Source: Limnanthes douglasii subsp. nivea
Taxonomy: Eukaryota; Streptophyta; Magnoliopsida; Brassicales; Limnanthaceae
Reading direction: 5' to 3'
Length of the DNA: 64,000 bases
NCBI GenBank assembly: GCA_036936605.1
Contig: JAUPFV010000001.1
Location: 117,932,771 to 117,996,770 of the forward strand
How positions within the stretch are numbered: the stretch's first letter is position 1; each line of letters opens with the position of its first letter. The translations under genes were made by a program, and so were the position numbers. Below the pieces are notes generated by a model. That model was not told the origin of the DNA. It did not search any database and saw only the letters and a program-made list of their open reading frames with translations. Below, in pieces: positions 1-10,742 of the stretch.

Positions 1-545
1 TTTTCTTTTTACTTTATATGATACTTGTGTATAAGTATTTTAGGTCCCTACTCTTCTTATCGTTTTCTTTTTAATTTTATTAAAATAATTTTATATTTAT
101 GGCAAACTAGCTATAATTTAGACATGAATATGTTGGAATTATATTGATAAAAACAAAAGTCAATAAATAGTTATGTTAATTTAGACATGTATTTATTTAC
201 GGTTATAATTAGGGTAGACTATATTGATTATGGTTAATTAGCTTTAGCTATAATTTGCGTATTTTTACTGAAACAAAAACACATTATTTGTATCATTTTC
301 TTTCTGTATGTAGTAGGAATTACCAATGCCTTCGGTCAAATTATTCCTTAAAATTTTATAAATTAGCTAGACTAAGTTTGTTAATTTTACAAACACTTAT
401 TTCTGTTACAAACTTTCAATTTATATACATTTTTTTACAAATCTAAAAGTTTTTTTTTAAAAATAAAAACTTTATACTTCTTTTTAAAAATTCTCAATCT
501 TTATAAAATCTTAAAAAAAAATAAAAAGTAAGAATTTTGCATTTT
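1..545. other. AT-rich stretch without a recognisable gene
   Basis: The stretch is strongly A+T rich with homopolymer runs. Short partial repeats occur, such as the TTTAGACATG motif near 118 and 180. The only open frame (about 63 codons from 255) is hydrophobic and compositionally random, so I do not call it a gene. Confidence 0.6.
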
Positions 546-730
546 CATATCTAATCCCGTTTAGGGAAGAGTTTTTACAGTCGCGTTTAGGGAAGAGTTT
601 TTTCATATCTAATCCCGTTTAGGGAAGAGTTTTTGCATTCCAAATAAAACAATATTTTTATTTAGTTAGAACTAAAATTTCCATTTTCGCATATCTAATC
701 CCGTTTAGGGAAGAGTTTTTACAGTCGCGC
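546..730 (+). repeat. Short direct repeats with CCCGTTTAGGGAAGAG core
   Basis: A unit of about 31 bases (CATATCTAATCCCGTTTAGG, then GAAGAGTTTTT) occurs at 546, 604 and 690. A shorter copy starting GCGTTTAGGG lies at 583. The tail ACAGTCGCG follows the first and last full copies. Spacing is irregular, which suggests segmental duplication rather than a clean satellite. It borders the GC-richer repeats that lead into the transposase relic. Confidence 0.75.
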
Positions 731-1235
731 AACGCCGGTGTGGGCATTGCAACAACACTTCCTAAATTTTGGATAGTATTTTAGTATTAGTTTTTACCAC
801 TGACGTGTAAAGTAGCCCACATTGCTGGTGCTATTTTTCCAAACCACTTTGTACCAGCAGTGCCAAAATTACATTGTACAATTTTTACATTAATTTGGTC
901 ACATCCGATATAAGAATTTGGTCACATCCGATATAAGTTCTACCTCATCGGTAAGAAATTAGGCACCAACGGTTTATCGTGGTTGGTACCGCCGGTGGTT
1001 GTGTTTTGACATTTTCGGTATGGATGTCCAACACCGCTGGGGAGGGAGGCGTGAAAAAACAAATATGAATGGTGGTTTTTTATTTACTTCTCACATCAAC
1101 GGTGTGGATGTTTTGTGCCAAATGTGGGAATACAAAATGATGGCGTGAAATTGTTATACTGTCGGTACGTTAATTCCACCGCTAGGGTTATGACACCCCA
1201 TCGTCGTTGTACAGTTACCCGCTTTATTATGATTT
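731..1235. repeat. CCGCCGGTG-type imperfect repeats flanking the MULE
   Basis: Many short GC-rich near-palindromes (CGCCGGTG, ACCGCCGGTGG, CACCGCTGG, CACCGCTAGG) are scattered through AT-rich sequence. A 21-base unit containing TTGGTCACATCCGATATAAG is directly repeated at about 896-935. The same vocabulary returns at 10,926-11,345 and, more weakly, at 12,880-13,130. I infer these blocks belong to the same MULE, separated later by a retrotransposon insertion. Confidence 0.5.
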
Positions 1236-2550
1236 TCATAATTAAATTTTGGGTATATAGGAGGAGCTCAGTGAATCCGAATTAATTAGAGAGGATTTCG
1301 AGCCTTGCATTGTCGATAATGGTGATTCGTTTACCATAAAATTCAACGATACACAACAACAATTGGTTGATTTGATTACGATTACAGCAAATGATAACAG
1401 GTTTGTAGTTATGTTACGATGTCGCAAGGATGCCAAAATTATATAAAATCCTACACTAATGTTTGTGTGTGATTGATAAGGAAAGTAGACGAAGTTTGTA
1501 GAACCAAAATATCTAAAGATGAAGTTTACCGGAACCAAGAAGTGCCGATACCCTTTGACGCTTAAAATAAATAGGGTAAATGATGATTTAGGGTCCTTAG
1601 AGGTCATATGCGGGGTTCACAACCATGAGACTACAAAATTCAGTGAAGATAATTTAGACTTGGGACGATTGTCTAAAGAAGAGTTGGAATTTGTAATTTA
1701 GTTCTACCAAAATAGGATCCCGTCCTCGAGATATTATTGACAGTGTGAAAAAGTTGAACCCTAACAATTCGTTGTCCTTGCGCACCGTGTACAATGCTCA
1801 AGTAAACAACGGAAGATTGAGAAAAGGGGTAGCTCGTAGTTCCAATATTTGTTAAGTGAACTAAAAATATTAAATTATTAGAAATTATATACATTGTGCG
1901 AAGACGAAAGCAGTAACATAAGTAAAACAAATTTTGCACACATGGTTAGTTTTGAGTTGTTACGTATATTTCTAAATATGTTAACACTTACAAAGTAATA
2001 AGAGACATGATTCCGTTGTATGAGGTTGTTAGAGCCACTTGTATCGGGAAAACTTTCTACATCGGATTTGCATTTATATCAGGGGAGAAATTTGAGTTCT
2101 AAAAATTGGTGTTAGAATGTTTACAATCATTAATGGTAACTCACTCCATCAAAACACCCTCCATTGTTTAGGAGGATAAAGACTTAACATTTGTGAGAGA
2201 TGTCGATGAAGTGTTTCCCAATGCAACCCACATGTTATTTTGATGGAACATAAACACGAACGTCCTAGCCAAAATGAAAAACAAATCATCAATGATAAAA
2301 AAAGATTCGATAAATTTTTGAAACAGTGGAGTCAAATGATGTTATTGGATACATAACTCTCATTCAATCCCTATTGGTGACTTCAAAGAATATGTGAAAG
2401 CAATCGAATACACTGAAACTTGGTTGGAGCCTTACAGGGATATATTTATCACGTGGAGAACTAACAAGCCATTGTATTTTGGTAACCAAACCATTAATTG
2501 TTTGAATAACACTCATTACAGCCTCAAGTGTTTTATTGGTACACACAAAG

Positions 2551-2710
2551 GTAACTTCGATTCGTTTTGGTTGAAGGTGCATACTTTGATCGAATTGTAA
2601 AACAGAGAAATTAAAGCCTCGTATGAAATAGTAACTTCGATTCGTTTTGGTTGAAGGTGCATACTTTGATCGAATTGTAACACAGAGAAATTAAAACCTC
2701 GTTTGAAAGA
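2551..2710 (+). repeat. 80-bp tandem duplication inside the MULE transposase
   Basis: The segment starting GTAACTTCGATTCGTTTTGG occurs at 2,551 and again at 2,631, a period of 80 bp with few differences. Eighty is not a multiple of three, so the duplication shifts the frame and adds to inactivation. Confidence 0.9.
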
Positions 2711-2829
2711 GTCGATTGTTAGCCCTACATATATTCGCTAACAATGTGTACGAAAAGCTAAAAGATAACTGGTGAGTTTGATTGCTTGTATTGCCTTAGT
2801 AAATTGAGAGAAGTCATATTATAGAGATA

Positions 2830-3122
2830 AATAGGTTTTTAGAGAGAGAAAATCAAATTTCCACAATGATCTAACTCAAAAGCCAACTTTTATAGAGATA
2901 AATAGGTTTTTAGAGAGATAAATAGGTTTTTAGATCAGCCTTGACTTTTATATAGAGGTGCAAAGACTTATCTTTTAACTGAAAACAATTACATAAAAAG
3001 GATAATTACACGCTAGTCCCTGACTGAAATACATAGTTTTAATTTTAGCATCTAACTTTACAATCTGTTATAAGAGGTTTTATTCTTTGCATTTTAGTCC
3101 CCAAAGTTCTATTTCCTTATCA
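2830..3122 (-). mobile_element. LTR fragment of the TGATAAGG family inside the MULE
   Basis: Read on the minus strand, this segment begins TGATAAGGAAATAGAAC and continues through a GGACTAAAATGC stretch to GACTAGCGTGTAATTATCC. It aligns by eye with the element C LTR at 53,643-53,927 and more loosely with the element B LTRs. It interrupts the transposase reading between the post-core and SWIM-like parts. The distal end, near 2,830, is unclear, with ATAGAGATAAATAGG repeats at 2,826-2,935. No target duplication was identified. I infer a solo LTR or LTR scrap. Confidence 0.55.
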
Positions 3123-3844
3123 ACAACGTCTTTCACTATCTTTTGGAACTGTTTTCCTCAGAGGTAGAATATGCTTAAATAATGACAGTTGAGTATGGTA
3201 TGTCTTGTGTTGTGCAATACAAACTACGTACGGATACCTTGTTCTTACGACATCTATGAATTTGTAAGCAAAGGCTTAGAGGTACCTTTATGTTTTTGTC
3301 ATGATCATTGGAAGTGATTAGATATAGTTTCCTGTATTGATCTTACGACGATCGAGAAATTAAAATTAAAACTGGATAAACTTGTAGTCGATGTCATGGA
3401 AACCAATGATGAAGCCCTGCGTAGAGCATGTGTATAAGAAATGGTTTGCATGAAATAACTTCCATTTTAGAGAATTTGGACAAGCTAAAAGCGTGTGGTC
3501 ATCCAGCTTCCAAATATAAGTTATCTATTAATGCATCTGACTCATCCACTAAAGACAAAAAATCATATCACAAGCATGTGATAGCTTCTGAGAAACCGAG
3601 TGCGCCATCGTTAGTAAAATATTTCAAAAGTTCATTGGTCAATTTGCGTAGAGGGAGCGAAACTCCGCCTAAAACAATTGGTAGGGGAGATGAGTTCATA
3701 AACAAGGGAGCGGTTATCCTACACAAGCAAGTGAAACGATGGATTCTATTGGAATTAATGAGGTCAGATATTTTTGACACTACTACTTACCCCTATCTGA
3801 AGGGCAATTTGGATTTAGTGATTACCATGAGAAACCGGATAGGG

Positions 3845-4111
3845 TAAACCTAGTGGAACGTGACTAAGATAAGTGCTGGTCATTTCATACCTTGGGCTAA
3901 TGGGTTCTTAAACTTGACCCAAGCCTATAATCTGACCTGAAAGACCCCTAAGTCATTAATTAAGTATAAATACCCCAACCACTTTTATTAATGAGGGTGA
4001 TCAGAATTTAATACAAGCACGCGACTTAATTATCTGTCTACACTCCACCTTAAACATTAAATTCCAAAAACACTTTACAGAATTACCCTCAATTAGAAAT
4101 AATCCACACTA
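3845..4111 (+). repeat. Partial 5' LTR of element A
   Basis: This segment matches the solo LTR at 37,215-37,633 (read on minus) in the same order of landmarks: TGACTAAG, AATGGGTTCTTAAAC, the TATA region, ATGAGGGTGAT, AATTTAATACAA and a terminal CCACACTA. Roughly the first 110 bases of the solo LTR have no counterpart, so the 5' part is deleted or diverged. The end at 4,111 is set by the solo LTR end and by the primer-binding-like site two bases later. Confidence 0.7.
3964..3973 (+). promoter_or_regulatory. TATA box in the element A LTR
   Basis: The sequence GTATAAATACCCCAACCAC is conserved in the solo LTR at 37.2-37.6 kb (GTATAAATACCCAACCACC on minus). Its position about 140 bases before the LTR end suits a U3/R transcription start. 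Confidence 0.65.
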
Positions 4112-4113
4112 AA

Positions 4114-4133
4114 TTGGCGACCAAAGTAGGAGC
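4114..4133 (+). other. Primer-binding-site-like sequence
   Basis: TTGGCGACCAAAGTAGGAGC begins two bases after the inferred LTR end. A TGGCGAC start is typical of plant gypsy elements primed by a tRNA ending GTCGCCA. The 3' half is degenerate, so the tRNA is not assigned firmly. Confidence 0.55.
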
Positions 4134-4183
4134 AAGACGGTGCCTGAATTTCATATTCAAAACCAGCATACAAGGTAGTTTGG

Positions 4184-5671
4184 ATGGATCAGAATGTGCA
4201 GAATGTTCCACCTCTTGAGGTGAAAGTTGCAAAGGAAAACAATGAATACAATATCGAGGAGCGCGGTCAGTTGAGGGCTGAGATATAGGCGTTGAGAGCC
4301 CTAAACAAGCAGAGAAAGGGGTTAGAAAACTTTGGTGCGTTAGTACTTCATCATATTGACAATCCTGAGAGAACGAACAGTCCCTAAACACTCATATAAG
4401 CTCCAAAAAAATGTATCAATCTAAACATGTGGAGAGCTCTACATCGGAGTCCTTCAGCAACTTATCTAATGAGGCAGAATTTGAAGAGTCAATTTCCTCC
4501 AACAGTGATGAATGACGATCGAAAAAGAAAATAAGGTTGACTAAAAAAACATTCAAGAAAAAGGGATAGGCATGACAGGCTTAAGAAACACCATGGGAAG
4601 GGTAAAGGTTCAGCTAATCAGCATATGGACCGGTTGTTGATTGATCTCTTTGCTTTCCAGTCTGAACCAGGTATTTTTGCTACTCCGAATGAAGATACCG
4701 TTTTTAGCCGTAACAAGAAATGAGGGCAATCACCTTTATCTGCGAAAATACTCTCCGGACACCTTCCTAAGAGGTTTTGGCAGCTCTAAGATGGATAAAT
4801 ATGATGGGAGCAAAGATCTGGACAACCATCTGGAACAGTTTAAGAACTTCATAATGAACTTCGATGACGATGACAGACTGTTGTGTAGGGCCTTCTCTCA
4901 AACTTTCACATGAAACGTCCTCAAATGGTATAATGGTCTCCATTAGGGACCTATAAAAAAATTTGATATTTTTTGGGTTGCCTTCCGGAGGAAGTTCGTT
5001 GGAATCAAGGAGCTTAAGGGTAATGGGGATACCATTATCCATTGTGCTCATGATCCAAATGAGTCTCTCAAGGAGTACATCAACCGGTTTGTGAATACAA
5101 AAAATAAGCTAGCAGATTGCTTTGAAAAAGTTACAATTTTTTCCCTCAGACAAGGTTTAAATCCGGGTACTTTAGCCGATTCAGTAACTCGGAAGAAGGC
5201 TATGACCTTGGGAGGGTTGTTAAATCAGGTTGGAAAACATATTAATGTCGAGGAAACAAAGAAAACCAGAGTGCATTGCAAATTAGTTCTACTACTACAA
5301 CATCAACCCCTCAAGGTGCCAATCAGTCCAGTTATAGGCTAAAGGAGACTAGACAGGGATCTAACCGATCAAGGAAGGACCAGTTTAACCAAAATCAGAA
5401 CCAACAGGTCAGAAACAAGAGGGGACCATGGGTTCAACGTGAGTGGTTTGCTGAATTGGGGGGAAGTGTGGCTACAATATATGACAAAACTAAAAACGAA
5501 ATACACTTTAGAAAGCCATCACCATTACAGTCACCTAGAGAAAAACGGAGTACCCGTTTCTGCAAATACCATAATGACATAGGGCATGATACTCATGATT
5601 GTATAGCCTTGAAACAAGAGGTCCAGAATCTCATTGAGAGAGGTAAGTTGGGGGCCTATGTCAAAAAATGA
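4184..5671 (+). pseudogene. gag: Gag of element A
   Basis: Reading starts at an ATG (MDQNVQNVPPLEVKV) and runs through several frames. The capsid-like part at 4,690-5,250 carries the Ty3/gypsy gag pattern: LDNHLEQFKNFIM, LLCRAFSQTF, LKWYNGL and ESLKEYINRFVN. The basic region is followed by a Tat-type zinc-binding motif, FCKYHNDIGHDTHDC at 5,558-5,602, then QEVQNLIERGKL. Gag forms the cytoplasmic particle that packages the RNA. Frame changes at about 4,510, 4,915, 5,280 and elsewhere mean no full-length Gag can be made. Element C has the same zinc motif on minus near 62,850. Confidence 0.8.
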
Positions 5672-5882
5672 GGGGGGAGCAGACCGGATAATACACAATC
5701 CAGTGCAAATACTCCTCAAACTGCTCCTTCAAGAAATCCTGGAATGTCTCCACATGAAGATGCTATGATGATTATTGAAAGGTTTGATATAGACTCTGAG
5801 TACCTTGATCTGAATCTGAGTCAGAATAGGGTAGGGGTAATAAAAGACAAGACCAAAAGGTAATAACCTTGATCTGAAAGGT

Positions 5883-6532
5883 TTGATATGGACTCTAACC
5901 ATCTTTGGAGGGGACACTGTGACTGCACCTTCTAGTTTATCAAGGAAGAGGCATGTCAACAGTTTGACCACCCAATTGGATGGGAGAATGTCAACATACT
6001 TATGTCAAACTCCATATCATTTTATAGTCTTTGATGAGGATGACCTAAGAGATATTGCAGGGCCTCATGAAGACGTTGTGGTAATAGGGGCATCAATAGG
6101 GGGAAATGATATACGTTAAATCTTGATTGACACAGGCAGTTCGGTAAACGTCTTTTTTTTGAGCTCCTACAAATAGATGAGGAACCCATCGGTTATATAA
6201 CGTTCGAACAGAACCATCGTGGGCTTCACAAGGAGTTCTACAGATGTGATTGGGGAATTTGAAAAAAGGTATTGTTGGGCAAATGACCTTTTAAGAAAAT
6301 GGTGAGAGTATTGTTTGTTGTGGTGGATTGCCCAACATCTTACAATGCAATATTTGGGAGGTCTTGGCTCTCTAGAATGCATGATATGGCCTCTATGTTC
6401 CATCAATTTTTGAAATACCCTGTCCAAGGACAAGTAGGTGTTGTCCGGAGCAGTCAAAAGATAGCTAGGGAATGTTATGCAACGGCCCTTGCCTCTAAGT
6501 GTGTAGAGGCAGTCAAGATTAACATAGATTAG
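5883..6532 (+). pseudogene. pol: Aspartic protease of element A
   Basis: The segment contains the Tat protease region: LTIFGGDTVTAPSSLS, then DEDDLRDIAGPHEDVVV, the active-site motif LIDTGSSVNVFF (catalytic Asp codon at 6,129) and the flap/C-terminal part VVDCPTSYNAIFGRSWL followed by SSQKIARECYATAL. The enzyme would cut the Gag-Pol polyprotein. The active-site triplet is intact, but a TAA stop at 6,117-6,119 lies three codons before it, and further frame changes lie between 6,170 and 6,300. The homologous block in element C is at 62,114-62,650 on minus. Confidence 0.85.
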
Positions 6533-6538
6533 CAGCTA

Positions 6539-7380
6539 TTGGAGCCTTCCACCGATGAGAATGAAATTGATGATCCCAGGGAGGCTCCCAGTATCATCAT
6601 ACCCATAAAGGAGGTTGAAATACATTCCCTCACTAAGGGAAAAAATATTAAACTTGGGACCAAGTTGCCACCAGGTTTGAAACATAGGTTGCTGTCTTTT
6701 TTAATGAGAAATCAACATGTCTTTGCATGGTGCAATAATGATGTTACCGAAGTGCCAGCTGATATTATTTGTCATAAATTTTCCATACGAACTGATGTTG
6801 CACCGGTTGTACAGAGAATGAGGTATTTCTCTAAAGAAAAAGCAGATGCGGTTGTTCAAAAAGTTGATCGTTTGACCAAGATGGGCAACATAAAAGAGTC
6901 TCAGTACCCTTTGTGGACTGCCAACCCTGTTTTGGTTAAGAAAAGGAATGGAAAATGGCGCATGTGTATCGACTACTGATCTTAATAGGGAATGTCCAAA
7001 GGATCCTTATCATGTTCCTCGGATAGATCAGTTGGTGGATTCTATTTCTGGGAATAAGTTGTTGTCTTTCATGGATGCATTTTTGGTGTACAACCAGATA
7101 CAAGTAGATCTGAATGATCAAGACCATACCACTTTTATTACGGATATAGGTCTTCATTGTTATAAAGTGATCCCGTTCGGATTAAAAATTATTGGAGCCG
7201 CCTATCAAAGGTTAGTAAATAAAGCATTTACTAATCAGATTGGCAGAAATATGGAAGTTTATATAGATGACATGATGGTAAAGTGTTTGGAGGAAGATGG
7301 TATAAATATGACCTTCAAGAAACGTTTTCCAACTTAGAGGCTGTGAATTTGAAGTTAAACCTTGAAAAATGTGTTTTTGG
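6539..7380 (+). pseudogene. pol: Reverse transcriptase of element A
   Basis: RT palm and finger motifs are clear: PLWTANPVLVKKRNGKWRMC, DLNRECPKDPYHVPRIDQLV, SFMDAFLVYNQIQVDL, IPFGLKIIGAAYQRLVNKAF and the catalytic box VYIDDMMVK with YIDD at 7,260-7,271. RT copies the element RNA into DNA in the particle. One single-base frameshift near 6,977 splits the domain (CIDY then DLNREC), and another near 7,320 separates RT from RNase H. The catalytic aspartates are retained, unlike in element C. Confidence 0.9.
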
Positions 7381-7384
7381 GGTC

Positions 7385-8026
7385 TGATCCGGAAAATCTT
7401 TGGGCTATGCAATAAGCGAAAAAGGAATTCAACCTGATCAGGATCAGCTCAATGCTTTATTAGCAATGGATCCTCCTCATAGCACCATAGAAGTTCAAAG
7501 GTTGACCGGACGGTTGGCTGTGTTAAACAGGTTTATTTCAAGATCATCAGACAAATGTGCTCCATTTTTCCAGGTGTTAAGGAATGACAAAGACTTTAAT
7601 TGGTCTTCACAGTGTGATCAAGCATTTCTTGAAACCAATAAGCATTTGTCTTCTCCTAAGACTCTCTTTAAACCTGTTCACGGGGAAAATATCTACATAT
7701 ACTTAGCTGTATCAGACTATGCGATAAGTGTTGTGCTAGTAAGAAAGGTGGATAATTACCCTCGTCTGGTGTATTACATTAGCAAAAGTCTGTTAGATGT
7801 TGAAAGAAGATACCTGAAGTTAGAAAAACTAGCATTGGCCTTGGTAATTGCAGCAAGAAAGATGAGATCATACTTCCAAGCTCATTCCATTGTCGTTCGA
7901 ATATATTTTCCCTTGAAGAGTGTTCTTCATAAAGCTGATGTATCAAGCAGAATGACCAAGTGGTCAGTTGAGCTGGGTGATTATGATATTGATTTTGCAC
8001 CGCGAACAACAATTAAAACCCAATGA
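7385..8026 (+). pseudogene. pol: RNase H (Ty3/gypsy type) of element A
   Basis: The frame reads LGYAISEKGIQPD, LTGRLAVLNRFISRSSDKCA, CDQAFLETNKHLSS, YIYLAVSDYAISVVLVR, VYYISKSLLDVERRYLKLEK and KMRSYFQAHSIVV. This is the thumb/connection and first RNase H domain of gypsy pol, which degrades the RNA strand of the hybrid. The frame ends at a TGA (8,024-8,026), where relatives read on into the linker before the second RNase H. That single stop separates it from the next domain in the same frame. Confidence 0.88.
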
Positions 8027-8440
8027 GTGGCCGACTTCTTGGTAGAATTTCATGTTGATAGATCTCTCGGACAGATACCAGAGAACCAGTCTAAAAAAGA
8101 ATGGGTGGTCCAAACTGATGGCGCATCTAGTACTATGGGATGTGGGGCTAGAATTTGTTTAACTTCTCCCTATGGTGATACTATGTACCAGGCTATATGT
8201 TTTGGTTTCATGGCTTCTAACAATGAATCTGAATATGAAACATATATAGTTGGTCTTAAGCTAGCCCTTATATGTGGGGCCAAGAGAGTTCGATTAATGA
8301 GTTACTCCAAATCATTGATTCACCATGCCCAAGGGCAATCTGAAGAAAAGAAAGAACAATTGATAAAATACTTGCTTATGTTGAGGAAAGTTGTTGCAAG
8401 CTTCAAGAGTATCCAATTATGAACATATCTCTAGATCGGA
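8027..8440 (+). pseudogene. pol: Second, archaeal-type RNase H of element A
   Basis: After VADFLVEFH the sequence reads WVVQTDGASSTMGCG, then NNESEYETYIVGLKLAL and VRLMSYSKSLIHHAQGQ. This is the extra RNase H characteristic of the Tat lineage, placed between the first RNase H and integrase. The TDG aspartate and the NNESEYE glutamate are present. The position normally occupied by the SDS aspartate reads SYS, so one catalytic acid appears lost. It overlaps by frameshift with the integrase-containing frame near 8,391-8,440. Confidence 0.85.
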
Positions 8441-9820
8441 GAATAATATGGCAGACTCTTTGGAAACCATAGCTTATTCTAAATCTTACCCTTGGATTCT
8501 GATGTTAGAATGTCCATCAATACAGACGGGCCAAGAAAAAGGTAAAGAGAATGAAGAAAGTATGAGCATGGTAACCATTCAACCCAAGGACTGGAGGTAT
8601 GTTATTATTCTGTTTATTTCCGATGGGATTTTGCCACCGGAAAAAGCCATGGCTAAGAAAATCAAGTATAGGGCTCGTGGTTTCTTGGTATTAAGAGAAA
8701 TTGTTTACAAGAAATATATCAGCAGACCTTTCTTGTGTTTTTTAGGATTTGAAGAATCCCAAGTTCTGTTATCTAAACTGCATGATGGTGAAGGTTCTGC
8801 ACACTGTGGCTATAAAGCCCTAACCAGGAGAGTTTTATTAGCAAGGTACTACTGGCCAACCATAATGGCAGTTTCTAAAGATATGGTAAAGAAGTGTGAT
8901 CCTTTCCAGAGATATGGAAATGAAATTCATGTGCCAGCAGTTCCTATGAAATTCATATCTGAACCAATACCCTTTGATAGATGAGGGTTGGATCTGGTTG
9001 AGCCTCTTCCCATGGCATCCGAAGGATGTCGAACAATCATAGTTGCTATTGACTATTTCTCTAAGTGGATAGAGCTAGCTCCCTTAGCTGGAACCACTTC
9101 TAAGCCAGTTATTAAATTCATTTTGTCTAATATATGTTGCAAATTTAGGGTTCCCCGAAAGATTACCATAGATAATGGGCCACAATTTGATAATAAAGAC
9201 ATGGAAATGTTCTGCACCTCCAGAGGAATTCAACACTACTTTTCTTCTCCTTTCCACCCTCAAGCAAATGGACAAGTTGAAGTTGTTAATCGGACAATCT
9301 TGTCCAGGCTGAAGAAAAATCTGGAGGGAGCTGCAGGAAAGTGGCCAAGCTATCTACAAGAAGTATTGTGGGCATACCGAACTACACCTTGTGTTGCTAC
9401 ACAAGAATATCATTTTTCCCTTGTCTATGGGATGGATGCAATCACTCCCATAAAAGCTACTTTACCATCTCACAAAGTCCAAAATTACTCCGAACAGGCA
9501 AATGATATGGCAGTCAGGAATCAGTTGGATTTGATTGAAGAAAGAAGAGTTAAAGTGCATTTGAGAACGACGCATTACCAGGGTTTGATGAAGAGTATAT
9601 TTGCCTCCAAAGTTAAAAGAAGAGATTTTCAATTGGGGGATAAAGTCTTAATAAAAGTATTTTTATACACCAAGGAAAACAGTTTGGTAAGCTGGCTCCG
9701 AATTGAGAAGGTCCTTATATGGTAGATAGGAAAATTAAACCAGGAACATACAGACTGCAAGACAAGGAAGGAAGAACATCAAAGCACCCATGAAACGTTG
9801 AACATCTCATGTTATACTTA
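8430..9820 (+). pseudogene. pol: Integrase of element A
   Basis: The N-terminal zinc region reads LHDGEGSAHCGYKALTRR, YYWPTIM and CDPFQRYGN; the second cysteine of the usual CxxC is phenylalanine. The catalytic core follows with all three acids: VAIDYFSKW, ITIDNGPQFDN and PQANGQVEVVNRTILS. The C-terminal part reads WPSYLQEVLWAYRTTP, LVYGMDAITPI and FQLGDKVLIK, then frameshifts near 9,690. Integrase joins the cDNA to host DNA. A TGA at 8,985 replaces the conserved Trp before the core. Compared with elements B and C this is the best preserved integrase in the window. Confidence 0.9.
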
Positions 9821-9864
9821 GAATAAAACTCTTTTGTAAATATTTACTTTTTGAATGTCAATGT

Positions 9865-9965
9865 TAATATTAGGGGGCCATACTGTTTCCTACCCTGGTG
9901 GTGCGGGGAAGTTTTAACAAGGTGTCCGAGTTTTTCAATAATATCTTATACCTTCTTCAAAAGTC
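9865..9965 (+). other. Conserved post-integrase motif of element A
   Basis: A polypurine AGGGGG (about 9,873) is followed by CATACTGTTTCCTACCCTGG, a GGTTTT-like AAGTTTTAACAAGGTGTCC and AATAATAT. The same order of blocks (ACTATTTCCTATCC, AAGGTTTAATGAGGTGTCAC, GATATTAATAAAA) occurs after integrase in element B (35,750-35,830) and on minus in element C (58,740-58,840). Similar motifs are known downstream of pol in plant LTR elements. Function is unknown here. Confidence 0.6.
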
Positions 9966-9984
9966 TGGTGTTAAATTCTCTGTG

Positions 9985-10165
9985 ACTTAATTATAGTGTG
10001 AGGTGGTCAGATATTAAATACTTATTAAACACCCTGACTCTTAAACATCTTTGAGGTGATCAGATACATTAAACACTTGATTACATTTGTCAAACATATG
10101 TGATCGGAATTATTTAACACACTTACTTAACAGATCTGAAATATTAAAGGTTATTTAAACATTAT
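9985..10165 (+). repeat. Degenerate 3' UTR tandem array of element A
   Basis: GAGGTGGTCAGATATTAAAT is followed about 57 bp later by GAGGTGATCAGATACATTAA and by a weaker GTGATCGGAATTATTTAACA. The GAGGTG...ATTAAACAC vocabulary matches the 36-bp arrays in B and C at the same place relative to integrase. Confidence 0.5.
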
Positions 10166-10244
10166 CAATAAAGATTTCAATAAAATTCACGCAAAGGGAA
10201 ATATGATATTGAAGTCTGATCGGAATAGAACCGATCCATAATTC

Positions 10245-10372
10245 ACAAATGCCTTGACCATTCAAGGACTTTGTGTTTTAAGAACAAAAGTTCAAAAAAT
10301 AACACAACAAAATGCCTTGGTCATCCAAGGACATTGGTTTGTTAACAAAAAACACGTAGCATAACAGTATAA
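10245..10372 (+). repeat. 63-bp tandem duplication
   Basis: AAATGCCTTGACCATTCAAG at 10,247 recurs as AAATGCCTTGGTCATCCAAG at 10,310. Period is 63 bp, with diverged copies. Confidence 0.75.
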
Positions 10373-10571
10373 CCTCTAAAGTCAGGCAAGTTATGATACT
10401 AGTTTGATCCCTCACTTTCTTTTCGAGGTCAACTACCGGACGATGTACCCGAAGAGAGCATGACTCTAAGTATATTGTTCACTTGATATCACGTATATCA
10501 CACCATTGTGGGCTACATCATTGGCCTAATTGGCAGGACGATAAGCTCCCGCAAAGTCATCCTTGTCCAGT

Positions 10572-10742
10572 TCAGGGCATCATAAAATCCAAACATGTTG
10601 TTTCCATACCGTACATGAAGTACATTATGCATAAAAATACGTCGATAAAATCTGATGTTTCTTGTGACATCGTGAGTTTCACGAATTCAATAGCTTTGAG
10701 AAGATGCTCATCTTTGTGCACATTCCAATTTGCATCACCCAT
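10572..10742 (-). CDS. Small orphan ORF with an upstream TATA box
   Basis: On minus, CTCTATAAAAGAAGC lies about 45 bases before an ATG at 10,742. The ATG opens a 56-codon frame beginning MGDANWNVHKDEHLLKAIEF and ending at a TGA-type break. I do not recognise the protein. It lies between element A and the PMD gene on the same strand as the PMD gene, so it could be a first exon of a further MULE-borne gene, or chance. Further codons may continue after a splice or frameshift. The spacing from TATA to ATG is the main reason to list it. Confidence 0.25.
   Translation of the reverse strand: MGDANWNVHKDEHLLKAIEFVKLTMSQETSDFIDVFLCIMYFMYGMETTCLDFMMP

Larger units (their letters stand above)
1250..3850 (+). 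pseudogene. MULE (MuDR-like) transposase relic
   Basis: Three-frame reading recovers segments typical of plant MuDR/FAR1-like transposases. The zinc-finger-like end of the N-terminal domain carries GVHNHE near 1,610 followed by GRLSKEELE. Near 1,760 there is a VYNAQ-type motif. At 2,030-2,260 the frame resembles the DDE core, with EVFPNATHM before the usual catalytic region. At 2,360-2,620 the post-core region reads FKEYVKAIEYTETWLEPY and later KGNFDSFWLKVHTLIEL. Near 3,215-3,310 a SWIM-like remnant (RIPCSYDIYEFVSKGLEVPL) is readable. The 139-codon frame at 3,428-3,847 resembles the OTU-like C-terminal region of some MULE proteins, with lower certainty. Stops and frameshifts are frequent, one 80-bp segment is tandemly duplicated and an LTR fragment is inserted, so the gene is dead. 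Confidence 0.75.
3845..10400 (+). mobile_element. Ty3/gypsy Tat-type retrotransposon A
   Basis: Domains appear in canonical order on +: partial 5' LTR, primer-binding-like site, gag, protease, RT, RNase H, second archaeal-type RNase H, integrase, then 3' UTR repeats. The order and the second RNase H identify the Tat group of Ty3/gypsy. No 3' LTR could be found between 9,800 and 10,860, so the element seems truncated at its 3' end or its LTR is decayed beyond recognition. It appears inserted in the spacer between the MULE transposase and the PMD gene. Coding frames are long for this window (up to 245 codons), so A decayed less than its host MULE. Confidence 0.85.

Noticed and set aside
255..446. 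Small gene at the left edge
   Set aside because: Hydrophobic, AT-driven composition with no motif or promoter support.
3428..3847. Independent host gene of 139 codons
   Set aside because: It continues the MULE transposase order and resembles an OTU-like end; no start context or separate promoter is seen.
9889..9960. 3' LTR of element A starting at TGTTTCC after AGGGGG
   Set aside because: The sequence matches the post-integrase motif of B and C and not the 5' LTR or the solo LTR of this family.
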